A DNA stretch of 64,000 nucleotides, from positions 62,001 through 126,000 of the forward strand of contig JAZARR010000019.1 in NCBI GenBank assembly GCA_037389465.1, read 5' to 3'. The position numbers and the translations under genes are program-made. The stretch is from Baylisascaris procyonis (lineage: Eukaryota; Nematoda; Chromadorea; Rhabditida; Ascarididae). A model generated the notes under the pieces. It was not told the DNA's origin and ran no database searches. It saw only the letters and a list, made by a program, of their open reading frames with translations. This document shows positions 25,612-38,971 of the stretch, piece after piece. Position 1 is the first letter of the stretch, and each line of letters opens with the position of its first letter.

Positions 25612-25836
25612 CCAATCCGACGACATCCACCGAGATTTGCTACTCTAAATGCTTGTAACGATAGAGAAAATGCAAAAATTGAATTGCTATTGAAGAGACG
25701 GTATTGTTGGTATAGACAAGAAATTCTTAGCATTCCAGACATATGCCAGGATTGGGAGGATACTTTCGATACTCTCGTCTACGATCCTTATTGTATCAAT
25801 GGGTTTCGTCGACCGTCTCTTTTCTGCTTTGTTTAG
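25612..25836 (+). CDS. Candidate 74-codon terminal exon, unidentified
   Basis: After an AG at 25610-25611 (context TCTTCTAG), the frame is open for 74 codons to TAG. The composition is protein-like: basic and aromatic, with KRRYCWYRQEILSIPD and VYDPYCINGFRRPS. An overlapping upstream frame after a CTCTACAG acceptor is also open, for about 37 codons, so a frameshift or alternative splicing is possible. No family was recognised. Confidence 0.35.
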   Translation, partial: PIRRHPPRFATLNACNDRENAKIELLLKRRYCWYRQEILSIPDICQDWEDTFDTLVYDPYCINGFRRPSLFCFV

Positions 25837-26509
25837 TCATAATAGAGAAGGTATTAGAAGAATCCGCTTCGTATCGCTATATTTGGGATAGATGAGTGTG
25901 GATATTTTTATTGTGCTGTTGTTGCTTGCAGTTGTTTTCAAGTTGAATTAAATATGGTAAATGATATTTACGATACATCTGTCAGTGTGGCGGTAAATCG
26001 AATAATGAAATATACTGTATTCACTGGCACAATATTTGAAAATATAATTTTGCACATGCATACGCAATGGAATTGTTAGGCATGAGATTTTGTGAGAAGT
26101 GAAAATCTCGTTAAGAACACGGAAGTTTAACACCGGCCTTTCTCTACAGCATCTGTTCGTTAGCTTATGCTCCGAGCTAGAGTTGCATTTGAGCTGAGGC
26201 GAATACTCAAGCTGAATGCTCCCTAATGTGTTTTTTCCTTGCCTAAGAAGCGATAAAGGGAAAGGAAATGCCCGCTAGGTCTAATTAGGAGAGCAGAGGC
26301 TGCAAGAATCTTGTTCCGAGAAAATCGCCGAAGGTATTTTTGAAGGATATAGATTGAAGAGTGCTATTTATGTTGGCGGCTCTAGGACTCATGGAAGGGA
26401 GTGGAAAATTAACCCTCCAAGATAGTGCTTCATATTTGCAACAGCGCTCTTGCAGCAGTGATATACTACTCGAGCTAAGCGATTTGGGGGCTGCTATCAT
26501 CAACGAATG

Positions 26510-26565
26510 GTCAACGGGAGATATGGATCAGCGACTGGTTAACGGGAGATATGGATCAGCAACTG
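26510..26565. repeat. 28-bp tandem duplication
   Basis: Two adjacent copies of a 28-bp unit (core AACGGGAGATATGGATCAGC) at 26510-26537 and 26538-26565 differ at two positions. The unit is not a multiple of three, so it would shift any frame read through it. Confidence 0.85.
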
Positions 26566-28958
26566 ATCAAAGAAAGATAGGGGGGAGTTATTACTTGCCT
26601 GAATTCGGCCGGACTATCTCAGAATACGGCCACTCGTTGCACTATTTAACTTTAATTGCTTACTTTTCAGTCAATGAGAGCATTGTGAGGAAGGTTTTGC
26701 CCTCCTACTGCTTCATATGCTTGGAGTAGCCAACTTTACAGGCCGTCAGCTCGAAATATAAAAGGATAACATCCATCATGGAAATTTGTAAGAGGTACCC
26801 ATACGACGTAAGAAACATATACAAGCGATCGATAAACGTCTGAACTTCTTTCGTTGGTGTCAGAGTGCCCTATTCGGTATAGCATGGTTTTAAGTAGGTG
26901 ACACAACTAGAGTTCGTTGCAACAAATAAGTTTCATGTTTGCTAACTAGTAGTACCTTTATTCGCATAGTACCTAGATGAAAAAATGCAAATTTAATTGG
27001 AAGGATGCATTTCAGTTGATCTACATGGGGGCAACCTTTTTAAGACAACTTAGCGAATTGGTATCCTTTTCTTATTTTCTTACGGCAAAAAAAAAATTGC
27101 TAGCACATTCTTAGAAAACATTTTGCATATGTAATAATACAGCTAACTCATATTTCGATGCGTTGAAAATAACAAAATAGAGAAAATTATTCAATGCGGT
27201 CAAGAATTCAAGAAACCGTATGTGGGTGGCGTTGATTGAAAGCTAAATCTGAAAATAAAACCCAAATGTTGGCTAAGTTTTTCGATTTCATAGTTAAATA
27301 TTTCAGTCGACTGAGACATATAATACTCTCTTTTTTTGCCTATTTTTTGCATAATTATTGCTTAGAAAAAAAAAATTCTATATTGAAATTACATCATTTT
27401 TATATGTCGTGCAGAAATCACCTCTTTACATCATATTATTATTTGTACATCGTGTCATCAACATTACGAAACAATGAAATCGCAAACAACAACCTTTCAT
27501 CTTCCATAGAATTTCTGCACTTAATCCAATTGGGTTATTTGAATAGAGAAAAACTTTCGAGAGGAATGTTTTATCTATCAACTCAAAAAATTTAAGGATT
27601 TTTCAGCAAGTCAATTGTTGATAAATGTATTGTTTTGCGATCGCTTTGAGTGATAAATAAATCTATTAATTATTCAACTTTCTTTTCTTTTTTCATAGAA
27701 AATTTTAAAATTTTTTAATAAAACTACTTTTGACAAGCTGAGCAAAAGGTTCTTTTCTTTGTATTAAAAAAATATATTTTTTTTTCACTTGCTCAAATGC
27801 TCAAATTGAAGGACGAGGAAGTGACAAAATGCAAGAGGAATGAAAGGTCGACGAATAATTCCAGAAAAAAATAAGAAACAATTGAGGCAGAAGTGATGAT
27901 TTTATGCGCTACTGGCGCTGCTTTTTTTCAATGCCAATAAGTAGCGTGTTTGCCGGCCGATATCCGAGTATTTTCGAATTTCATTTGTTTGATCCGAACT
28001 GCATCTATTTCTGAAAAAAATTATCGATGAATACCTTTGCTTATGCATATCTTTAATTCATATTCTATCTATAAATAAATTAATATTGCTTTAAATATAT
28101 ACCTGTCTATGCACCTATCGACCAATCATTGAAATACTTTTAAGCAAGTCTACTTAGCCGAAAATAATTACCATTTTTCATTTATTTAAAGAAGCAAGTC
28201 GGTAAATGTGACTTCTAAATCAAATACGTATTTCGTTGATAATTTAGTCATTTCATAACTAGAAAGGTATGCAGTGCAAATTAGGAAGTTATATAGTGCA
28301 TCAGGAATAATCACCTGCAAATAATGAGCGAATTCAAAAACCGGATTTGTTCATAATTTCATTCGTGTTGTTGATTTTAGTAAAATCGATTGTCGTCTAC
28401 ATTGTTTGCGCACTTAACGAATGTATCTTTTAAGCAATAGAGCTTAAATGATCTGTACAAATGAACCCCAGGATTATGTGCAAATTCAAAAAATTTGACT
28501 CCTGAATCCATAATCATTAGCTGTGGATTTTTAGGTTTTAAAAAATATTCAAAATTCTAATAAAAAAAAACTCATGAAAACGTTGCAAAAACATCATCTT
28601 TGTGCAGTTCCAGTGAAATTCCTTCGGATGATATTCATGTGAAGTTCATTTCATTGTTAATTGACTGCATTACGTACCCAATAAATCAGCAATATTCGAT
28701 GATTGTAGTCAAATTTTTGTAAGTATTCATTATTCCTAATGAATCCTCATTATTCAAAAAAAAATTCTCTAATGAGCGTCCTCGTTGAGAAGTACATTGT
28801 AAGGACGATTCAGAAATTATGCATAAAGCGAGAATTGCTTCGTTCCTTAAATACTAATATCGCTACCCGCCTAATCTCAAATTTCCACTGTTCACAATGA
28901 CTTTATGACGATTTGTGTTGTTTAGCTTCAACGCACACTAACTATCATAAGGATTAGC

Positions 28959-28965
<7 letters not shown>

Positions 28966-29030
<65 letters not shown>
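28966..29030. repeat. (TA)n microsatellite
   Basis: About 32 TA units, intergenic. Reading frames through it are artefacts of the repeat. Confidence 0.95.
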
Positions 29031-29037
<7 letters not shown>

Positions 29038-31121
29038 CACTGGTATATAAAAAATGGTAAAGTGCCATGGATGCATATTATGAAAAGAAATGGTACAATA
29101 GTTCTTCACCACTAAAAGAATCCCGAGAAATTGAAAATACAAGAGAGGTGATGAGATGTACCACGATGACATATCAAAGAACCATAATTTTGGGATGATA
29201 TGCTAGATTAGGAAAATATGTAGTTTAAATTTTTCGAAAAAAGCTTCAACCTTTTAGGTTTAGTTCCGATATGAAATTTATAAGGAAAGCTTCTCTTTCT
29301 TTCCTTTATTTTTTTTTTTGAAATTTCATTTCTGACAAATTCATGATTCAATTCTACATCGAATATACCAATCCAATTACTGCTATTATTTGCTTCAAAT
29401 TCGATATTTTACTTTTCGATCATTTTCAATGTTGCATTTTTAATATTAATTTGTCAATAAAATTAATACTTCAAAACCAAATTGTTGCACTAAGTAAATA
29501 AATATTTACTAAGAAATCTTATGATAGAGTGCTATAGTTGATTATTAATAAATTTTTTGTAAAAATTATTTCACTCGAGAAAAACAAAATGAAAGTGCAA
29601 CTAAGCAATAAAGATCGAAAAAAAAAGCAATATAAGAAATGAAATTATCTTGGATATTGCCGTTTTTTTTCTTGCAAATATGATTTCTTTCTCGAAAATA
29701 ACAAATTTACAAGTGGTTGCAAATTAGTCCCATATAATGCCTCTAAAGTGCATTATATTTACCACTTCAATGAATCTTTTGATGCTCAAGCATTAGGCGT
29801 TGATTGCACTCAACCGGAAATGAATTGCTTTTTTTGCAAAAATCCCATAATTGAGGTTAAGGCTAAATATTTTTGAAGTTTCGGTAGTTGATCTCAACTG
29901 TTAAAATCACCTTAGAAGTTGAATGAATAACGTTTCATTACTTGTAATTACTCATTTTTTCCACTTTTTTTATTTAATTACACAATTTTTTCATCTCATC
30001 TTCGATTATATTAATTTTTGCGTTTTTGCTAACAAAAAATCAACCTTTGCTTCATGGCTAGCATACAAAACACTAATTCACATTTAGGGAATTTCATTTA
30101 TGATCTATGAAAAGAATAAAACGACAAAAAAAAAAACGGGTTGGTTTCTAGTATAGCGAAAGATTATAACATTTCCTAGAGTGGTGAGGTTCGGGTGGTG
30201 GGGTTGGATGGGTTGGAAGGGGAGGATAGCAGAGGAGGAAGAGGCGAAAATTCAGCCGATAATTTCAATTCAAACGAAATCGACGAAGATCATGCGAATT
30301 TTATGCCTTTTAGAACTAGTTAGATTGATTAGTACCATAAATATGACAGCCACTACGGACAATATTCATCTTCCCTTGTATTTCCAAAGCTTTCTTTATG
30401 ATGAACTTAAAGTAATAAATTTTTCGAGTATAAAGAAAATATTTCGAAATTAGAACGAATCAAACTTGACAGTGCAGTTTCCGCTTTTTTTTCAGTTTTA
30501 AAGAGAAATTTTTGTTTTTATAAAAAAAAATTTGCGAATTTCTCAAAACCTTTGAGTGCGACTTTACAGAAAAGTACTGCAATAATCTTTTCCGGTGTTT
30601 TTAGTGCAAAAATTGGAAATTTGTTATGTGCATTTCGATGCTAGTATCGTTTTGTTGAATGAGTAGTTTTAATAGATATATTTAACAGACGTATGACATA
30701 ATAGTTCTTAGAAGGTTTCCATAATTTCCTGTACATAAGCTGTTTTAAAAAAAAGTTCTTTCCTATCAAACGTTGATGAAACTTCAAGGTGAGATATTCA
30801 TACTTAAAGTAATAAGTAGATGTAATTAATTAAATTTCAATTGGACCAAAGATCAAATTTCCAGAGAAAAAAAGAATAAATAAAAAATAATTTTTTTATT
30901 TTTTATTTCTTCTTTTTTTTTCTGCAAATGTGATCTTTGGTCTTCTACAACGAATAGATTGAATATTCGCAAAAGATCATCTTTACTGTGCCATTGATCG
31001 ACGATTTTGAAAGGGAATAAGCTTTCATCATTTTTCATTAGTGTGACATCATCGTAGAAAAGAAGAAATCCTTATTCAAGAGGTTTTTTTTTCTGCTGAT
31101 TGAAATGCACCTACGCGCTTT

Positions 31122-31840
31122 TTTTCCGTGAGAGAGAAGAAAAACTTGACAGCGCTGAAAAAAAGTGCAATAAAGCAATCCGATGTTTGTAAATTTTAAA
31201 AAACAATTCGGGAATTTTATTCATTGTTTCTCTTCTCAGCAAAGACATCCTTTCATCTTCCACGCAAAGATTATCGCAAAAAAACTTATTTTATTTAAAA
31301 AAAAAAATCATAAAGCATTAAAAAATTTTCATTCACTTAGGCGAAATATCAAGTAATTGGAGAAAGAAAAACTCATGCTATATTGTGCACAAACGATAAA
31401 CGAGACAAATGCTTGCCCGCACAATGTAAGGCTATGTGCTATGAATATATGAGCGAATCTTAAATACGCATAAGGACATAGTTTTTTTTAAAATTGTTTA
31501 AACATCTTTTTGAAGTTACGACGAACGTTACGACAAACTTCTTTTTGACATTACAAATGTGGAATATTTCATTATAAGAATAGCTCAAAAGCAAATTGGA
31601 GCCGCCAAATTTTCCGTGAAAGAGAAAAAAAAACTTGACAGCGCTGAAAAGTGAAAAGCAATTCGATGTTTGTAAATTTTTAAAAACAATTCCAGAATTT
31701 TATTCACTACTTCTCTCCTAAAAAAGATATCCTTTCATCTGGCATGTAAAGACTATCGCAAAAAAACTTATTTTATTAAAAAAAAATCTTAAAGAATTAA
31801 AAATCTTCATTCAATTAGGCGAAATATCAAGTAATAAGAG
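31122..31840. repeat. Direct duplication of ~240 bp, copies 490 bp apart
   Basis: Copy 1 is about 31122-31363 and copy 2 about 31610-31840, in the same orientation. Both begin TTTTCCGTGA, carry AACTTGACAGCGCTGAAA, and end with GGCGAAATATCAAGTAAT. Differences are scattered substitutions and small indels; by eye the copies are nearly nine-tenths identical. No coding frame is shared. Confidence 0.8.
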
Positions 31841-34830
31841 GAACTATAGACTAACATTTGCGTTCAGAACTACTGAAACTGAAAATTAATCAACGAGAAA
31901 GCCCTTTCTTTTCGGCTTTTTGGCCTTTAGCTGCTGCACATCTTTTTCATGCATCATGCCTTTTTCTGGGTTTTTGCATTCAACCACATTAGTAGGATTT
32001 CCCACGTTATGTCAGCGATTTGCTCCACTTCATTTTTCAATCCCTCATGGTTACGGATCATTCTACAGAACAAGGAGCTGCTTTCCTTTCATGACTGCTT
32101 TCGAGCGTCAGAAACCGTAGTAAAAAAGAAACATGACTCCAACTGCTCTTTGAAATCATTCAAAAAAACCGCTTACTCAACGAAACAATACTAACATCAA
32201 AATACATGCAAGAAATTTCCGATCTTCGCGTAAAAAACGTCCGGAAAATCAATTACAGCACTTTATTACAAAGCTCGAAGCAAAATTTCTGAAAAATTCG
32301 CAGTTTTTTCATTTGAAAAGAATAAAATACTTATAAAGTTGGAAAAAAAAGTGGAAAACTGTACTAAAAATGCAAAGAAGCGATTTTAATTGCTGAAAAT
32401 TGATAATGCTAATGTCATCTCGCCCAACTTTCGCGTAGCTCCTCAAAATTCAACATACATAACGCAAATCATCAACTTACTGGTACATCATCTCATTAGT
32501 GCTAGTTCCACTCAGTTGGTTGGCTTTGTTCATCAAAAGACGTATTGCATTACGGTTGCATTACAACTGACATCACTCGGCAGTAGTTCATTCGTAGAGT
32601 ACTCGCTCGGTAAACGAAACTTCATGGGTTCGATTCATCAGCACGTGAAACTTTTATTGATCATCGAAAAATGAGGATTAAAATTATCCCTATAATCTCA
32701 TCCCTCATTTCTTTGCGCAGAAATCATCAGTCGTTTGTTGCAACGTCTACTCTGCTTTATTAGAAAGATTGAAAAGTATGCGGCCGTTCGGTTAGTGTCA
32801 CATCGATGAGTGCATAAAATATTCATATTGCGCAGGTTTATGCAAGCGTGCAAAGTGTCATACGAAGAAAGTTGCACAGATGCGTTAAAGGACACTACTT
32901 GTTTCATAGAGGAAGCGAGTTCGTTTCTCGATTTGCTTCATATAAACACTGCACTTAATTTGCATAAGTTAACTGAGCGAACTTTGCACCATTTATTCGA
33001 ATAACTGCCGAAGTGAGGAGAATGAATTCAGAAGGTGAGTGAAAGATATAATATGTATAGAAAGTAGATTTCAGAAAGTTCGATAAGTGACAGATGACAT
33101 AAAGCATTACTGTAAAAATTTTGCGTACTTTTTCAACAAGTATATATGAAAGCGTAAACTTAAGTTCACCAGATGCTCGCTGTTTATTAAAGTGATATGC
33201 GCTACTGGGAATTGTTTGAAAAATATTTCTTAATAAAGCACGTTGAATTAAGGCTGGCATCGGATTATTGCTGAGTTAAACGCACTTATGTCGATAGTGG
33301 ACTGTTAATCTGAGTTGCACCTTAATAGCTAACTTATTTTCTCATCTATTTCCAAGGGACTAGACAAAAAAATAAGTGAAATTTAACACTTCCGCTTTTC
33401 TTGAGTATATTTTACTTCGGTATAGAAATATTTTAAGTTCATCGCATTTAATCACGTATTGCATAATTTTATCTTTTGCTACTATTTCCTTCTCATTTGA
33501 AGTAACATCGTTTTATTGACGCTATTTCTAAGAACGCACTAAATCACTGCATTAACATAATCCTTGATTATTATAAAGATGGATTGCCTTACTTCCTTTT
33601 CACTTCGCAATAAGGAGAAAATAGGCTGAAAAAATTGCTTTCGGCAACAATTCCTTCATCTATGGCTCTTCATTTAGGTTGCCCTCTAATGTTAGCTTAG
33701 AGAAGTGCAATGACTTTATTGGATGAGCAAAGAACAAAAATCTGAGCATAGAGAAATATACAGCCTAGCCGTAGCTATCTATTCGATTACCTTATGAATA
33801 TTCCACTTCACGGATACTATAGAAATATTTTCAAAATTTGGGCTAATATTCAAAAAGCAGATATTGACAAAAATTTACCGCTCCATCCTAATTGGATCTT
33901 TGAATTTTTGAAATCTTACTCATTAACTTAAAGAAAAATAATCGCTGAAATTTTTAGATTTTCCTAAGTAAAAACTTTGAAATTCAATCGAATAAAATGA
34001 TAGGTTGAGTAGCGCATGATTAATCTGGAGTTAAAAGGTTCACGATGCTATCGAAATTTCTAGCCGAAGTTATTAGTGTTGCATTTCACACAATAATATT
34101 CTCAATAAGGTTTGACGAATTTTCCTCTGAAAATCTATAAGCCATTGTACTTTAGTCTATTAGAATTCTTTATATACGAATTGTACTCATAAATTCTAAA
34201 CAACCTTCCTATTCTCTTGAGTAGTGATATAATTAAGCTATACGGTTAATTGAATCACACAAATGAATGTTCCCTTTTAGGAAATAAAACAACAATTATT
34301 TTTAATATAAATTTCGTCGTTCAAATAGATCTCTATTGATAGCATTTGTTGTTTAATTTCCTCATAGAAATACCTCTTCAAAGATGGGCATTTTCTTTAA
34401 CGATCAATGAATGATATTGGTGGTGAGTAGTGCCATTTAGGCGATGAAACGAATTCATAAAAGAATGTCATTTAAAATTTATGCCCCTAAAAGAATCGTC
34501 ATATTACTTGAAATTACGTTTTCCCTTTACATTCTCAACTAATTTCCCAAGAAATTTACCATAAGCGAAATTAATCGTAAGAGTTATTAGAGAAAAAAAT
34601 ATTATCTATAAACAGATTGAAAATTTTCTGTAATGGAAATTGATAAAATACGAAATTATTATGGAATTAAAATAGTCAATAAAATTTACTTTTGTATGAA
34701 TGAATTTCTAAGCTTTAAGAGAGGTGAGGAGAAAAAAAAATTTTATGATAAATATTGAAAATCAAAACGACAACCCCTTTATAATAATTGTACTTCAACG
34801 ACAAAATATAACAGTTATGAAATGATCTTC

Positions 34831-34950
34831 TGACGTTTTTCCTTCGTATTCTATGGCGTTTTTCCCATATATCTTATAGCGAGACTGCATTCTATATCAC
34901 TTGACGCTTTTCCCATGCATTTTATGACGTCTTTTCTACGAAAATATAGC
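34831..34950. repeat. 23-bp minisatellite, about five units
   Basis: Units start at 34831, 34854, 34877, 34902 and 34925 with a TGACGTTTTTCCC-like core followed by an AT-rich half. The third unit is diverged and 25 bp long. Confidence 0.65.
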
Positions 34951-35899
34951 GTCAACAAATTGGCTGCAAAAGAGAAACAGAACGACAAGATATTTATTCA
35001 TTTTTCTATTCAAAAAGGGATCAAAATAGCAGTATATAATTTTTGTGATATTTTTATCGTCCTCTTTGTTCAGATTTTTTTTTTGGTAACGACGATCAAG
35101 AGCGAGTATCTCGAAAATTGACAGATGTTTGAGCATTAGTCCTATCCAAGTTGCTGTTTCATCTCTAATCACATTTTACTTTTATATCCGCTTATTTGCA
35201 ATTGCGAACAACTGTTATTGCCATTGAGAGTATAAATTTTGGTTTTACAAAAATAAAAACATCATAGGAAATACAAAATTTAGTATGGATATGTATGAGA
35301 TGCAAATTTCGATATGTTGAAGTAATCTTCTAGTTTGATCAATATGCAAAGAACAAAGAAACCTGATCAATATAATGCAGTGCATATTGAAAAGCTCATT
35401 AATTGGCTTTAAACTTTTTTTTAATAATCGAGGAAAAGATGAACACTCAAATAAAGCGTAATAAACACATAAGAAAATCTACAATAAAAAATTTGATGAG
35501 AATTAGTGGAAATGAAATGCAATAGAGCAAGAGTAATTGCAATTTTAAATGATTTTCAAAAGTGCACTTAAGAGATCGCTTTTATTTTTTGGGGAAAAAA
35601 AGTGCGATTTGCTTAATTCGATTTTCAAAAAAAAAAAAAAAATCTATTCCATTATCACTTAAAGTGAAACTGATGTCTACATTTAAAAAATACCAACACA
35701 TAAAACCCAATTATAATAAAAAATTATTGGTGAACTTAAAAAATTGTCTGGAGGATTAAAAATGGTTCAGGTCAAAAGTTAGCAAAGATTTCCGTGCTTA
35801 TCAGATGAGGCGCAAATGCACACTCAGGTGCAATCTCAAGCAATTTGAAGCACAACTGCAGCTTCAGGCTCAAATTACTTGAAGCGCAACTATAGGACC

Positions 35900-36130
35900 A
35901 GGTGCAACCTTCGAGATGCAGCTACAGGCAAGTCATGAAGAAGAAATAAAGTTGAGTATGACATGAGCACGATCAATGCAAAAAAAACTTCAAAACTACA
36001 TGCGTTAAACGCGTAAACGCTGAATATGAACGCTTTAGAGCCAGGTAGCACAATGGCAAAGTTTTGGAATGCGCATTTATTGAATTGCCATGAATTGAAA
36101 GAACGATAAACTAGCCACGAGGAATTACCA
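35900..36130. repeat. Diverged repeat, copy 1 (partner at about 42.5 kb)
   Basis: This stretch aligns along its length with about 42485-42720. Shared blocks include GTAAACG, ATGAA(C/T) followed by CTTTAGAG, AATGGCAA, and similar flanks. Identity is roughly two-thirds by eye. This copy has plus-strand stops, but its minus strand reads open for 122 codons (36258-35890). Confidence 0.5.
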
Positions 36131-36789
36131 AAAAATACTGCAGGTTTACAGGCTGCATTCGTAGTATGTCTCTGAAATGCATACATCAGCATCAAATTAT
36201 TATAACCATTTTTCTCCAAGTGTGTTTTGAAAATTGTTATGAAATTCAACTGTTTCATAAAATTTCAATGTTTTCGCACATTTTTTCATCGGCCTCGGTT
36301 CGTTCATCCACATTTATATCGCTAAAGGCACCATTTATCCCAGATAGCCATCACCGTTTCATCGCGTGAAACCTTTTCAAAGCACTCACAATGCATAAAC
36401 CATTTGCAAAACTATCGCCATTATATTATTTCGTCGCATCTTTGCAATTCATAGCGATGAATACCCAGGTCGACTAGGATTCTTAGCTAACCTAATCCCT
36501 GAAATTTGTCGGGCTGTAGAGCAATCAGCATCATGAATCGTACTGGTCTTCATCTTTCCTCATTTTTCTTCTTTTTCACTACGAAGCTAAAAAATTGACA
36601 TAAAAATTCTGTCATCACATAAAAACTGCTTAGCTGTAGCAAACGGCTATGTTTCCTATCTACGGCATAGATTAAGGCGTAATGTCAAAATTCATCGATA
36701 CTATTGAATCGATGATCGCACTCGTGGCGGAGGGCGCCTAACTTCCATGCTCAATTAGTATATTTCAGTTATGATTCACTGCATGAATA

Positions 36790-37209
36790 ATGGGTCAACC
36801 CATAATTCTCTGCTTTACTGATCGTTGTGCGAAACGAAGTTATTCATTCGACTGCCAGCATTTTGCTAATTTAAAGGTAACGGAAACCAACGAAGCATTT
36901 AAGGTTGACTACAAGAGACCGCTGCCATCAAAAGAATTTTTGGTGTTGCGTAAATGCGGCACCTGGCATCCATAACTGGAAACGACCTTGCAGTAGGAGC
37001 GCTGAGGAATCGGCGATACTATTTTGATGGTGGGCGATCACTTAAATCGTACAGCTATTTGGATAATGAGCAGCTCACGTGTGTTCCGTGTAAGCGATAT
37101 TCCAAGGCTTTGTGTGCCTCTATTAGGGACGACAGATTATAGAAAATCACTCGAGGGCTTATTAATGCAGCCGCATCGAATCGACGATTTGGTTTCAGGT
37201 CAACCATGA
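36790..37209 (+). pseudogene. GC-richer coding-like segment open in two plus frames
   Basis: Frame A (36790-36975, then a second frame 36954-37142) and frame B (37024-37209) each look protein-like (for example FKVDYKRPLPSKEFLVL, then PRLCVPLLGTTDYRKSLEG), but no single frame covers the segment. This suggests a decayed gene or element with frameshifts. No family can be asserted. Confidence 0.3.
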
Positions 37210-38971
37210 AATCCTGTCCATCAGGGAGATTCCTATGTGTTCAACGAGCTCATTCACCAGCTGTATAGTTCTTGCTGATAGTGTTATAGGCGACAACTTC
37301 TCTGCATATTTGGACTCAAGAAAAGCCTCTACATGAACTGTTAATCACCTTGTACAAATGCCTCAACCTCTTCCTTCTCTTTTGTTTCTCTTGTCTCTTC
37401 TTGTTTAAAGTTCCTGGAAACTCGGAGATTGTTTTGGATCACGAAAATCCACCGATTATTAGATGTGGTGGAGCGTTCATTGCGAGTTATCATAATGGAT
37501 TGCATAGCTGTTTAGAAGCTAGTTGAAAGGATACGATTGCTAATATGCAAATTTCAGTAACACTCACACATATACATGGACGTGTTTACATTATAGTAAT
37601 AATTGAAGAATCGATAAAAGAAGGAACGCAACAAAATTGAAATCGACTTAAGATTCCCAGCTGTTGCAATTTCGCCTAGTGAAACGCAGAAAAAAAAATC
37701 GAAAATGCACAGCTCTCCATATGAAAGGGATCGCAATAAAAAAAAGCATCGAATGGTGAAAAGCGATAATTTTCAAAGAAGAGAAATTAAGTGGACACAA
37801 TTTAATATTTAGGAAAGGTCAAATTTGAATATTTATCGAAATGAAAGCATTTCATCCTCATATTGAAGCATAATCGAAAATATAATTTTATTGCTTTCAT
37901 CACATAAATGGGATATATTGAAAAAAAATTTTTTTTTTTTGCAAGAAATATATATCAAAAAAACGAAAAATTTTTATAAGCTCCAAAGCTTATATCGGGA
38001 GCTTAACTGTTCATTTTAAACAACCATATATTTGATGAAAGTTTATAAGGAATGAGGACTCAGGTCATATAAAAAGTTTTAAAAAAGTTTTTTACTGGTG
38101 GAAAAAATGGTAAAGCAACGATGAAAAAAATTTGTGAGGCAATATATTTGATTGGATTTTCATGTTATTAATGCTATTAAGCAATATTTTTACATCTCGA
38201 AGTTGTTAGTAATTTTTCGAATCCAATGGTGCAATACTGACTAATCGAGGATGTTCCAATTCGAGGCAAACGTCCAATTAGGATGAAAGGAGGAAGGAGG
38301 ATATTATTATATTACAGCATATTTTTCAATTGTCTCATAGCTTCCATAATCGCCCATATTGTCGCCGTAACATATATGTATTAGAGGAGTGGCTTATGAA
38401 AAGGGTGCAAATAAATAGGAAAATATGATGTTTTGAAACAACTGCACTATAAATCTCGTGTGGGAATTTTTGTGTGCAGTGACGTCATGCTTGAGTAGAA
38501 TTCATATTGAAAGGAATTCTATGAATATTGTTGAAAGAAATTATTTGTAGTTTAACTCGTGATATGTTGAATAGGTAAGGAGGGAAAAATAATATATCAA
38601 CTTTTACAAAAGATGTTTTGATCTATGAAGTGAGAAAACAATTATAGAGTAAATCATATAAAATCCATAAAGAGAACATGCAATTATAAATTAAATAATG
38701 ACAACGATTAAAGCTCATAAACTCACGCAAATCAAGTTGATTTTATTTGGTAGATCTATTTGTGCTGCGGAAATATGCGCTTACCATAATCACTGGAAAT
38801 CTGAACGCATAATTGGAATAGGTGAGATAATGTGGAAAAAAAGTTGCAATAATATTTTAAGATGCATACAAAAGCAAATGTCTCGAGTCGATATGACAGA
38901 AAAGTCAATACCATATCAGAAGTTTTTCAACCTTTTTTCGCTATGTTTTTGACAACCTTTTCCGGCAAAGT

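Larger units (their letters stand above)
25837..38971. other. Large gene-poor region
   Basis: About 13 kb with no gene that can be supported. It holds several local duplications described separately, a (TA)n tract, and isolated open frames (for example 27236-27595, 30181-30453) without recognisable content. A minus-strand stretch near 31900-32000 encodes a short Lys-rich frame ending GFLVD and a stop, too short to call. Confidence 0.4.

Noticed and set aside
27236..27595. 119-codon plus frame
   Set aside because: TTG start, low-complexity Phe/Tyr/Asn-rich AT translation with no homology pattern or splice support.
32580..32645. tRNA-like stretch with box A-like and GGTTCGATTC box B-like motifs
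   Set aside because: Anticodon and T stems do not pair and U33 is missing; at most a decayed tRNA-derived fragment.
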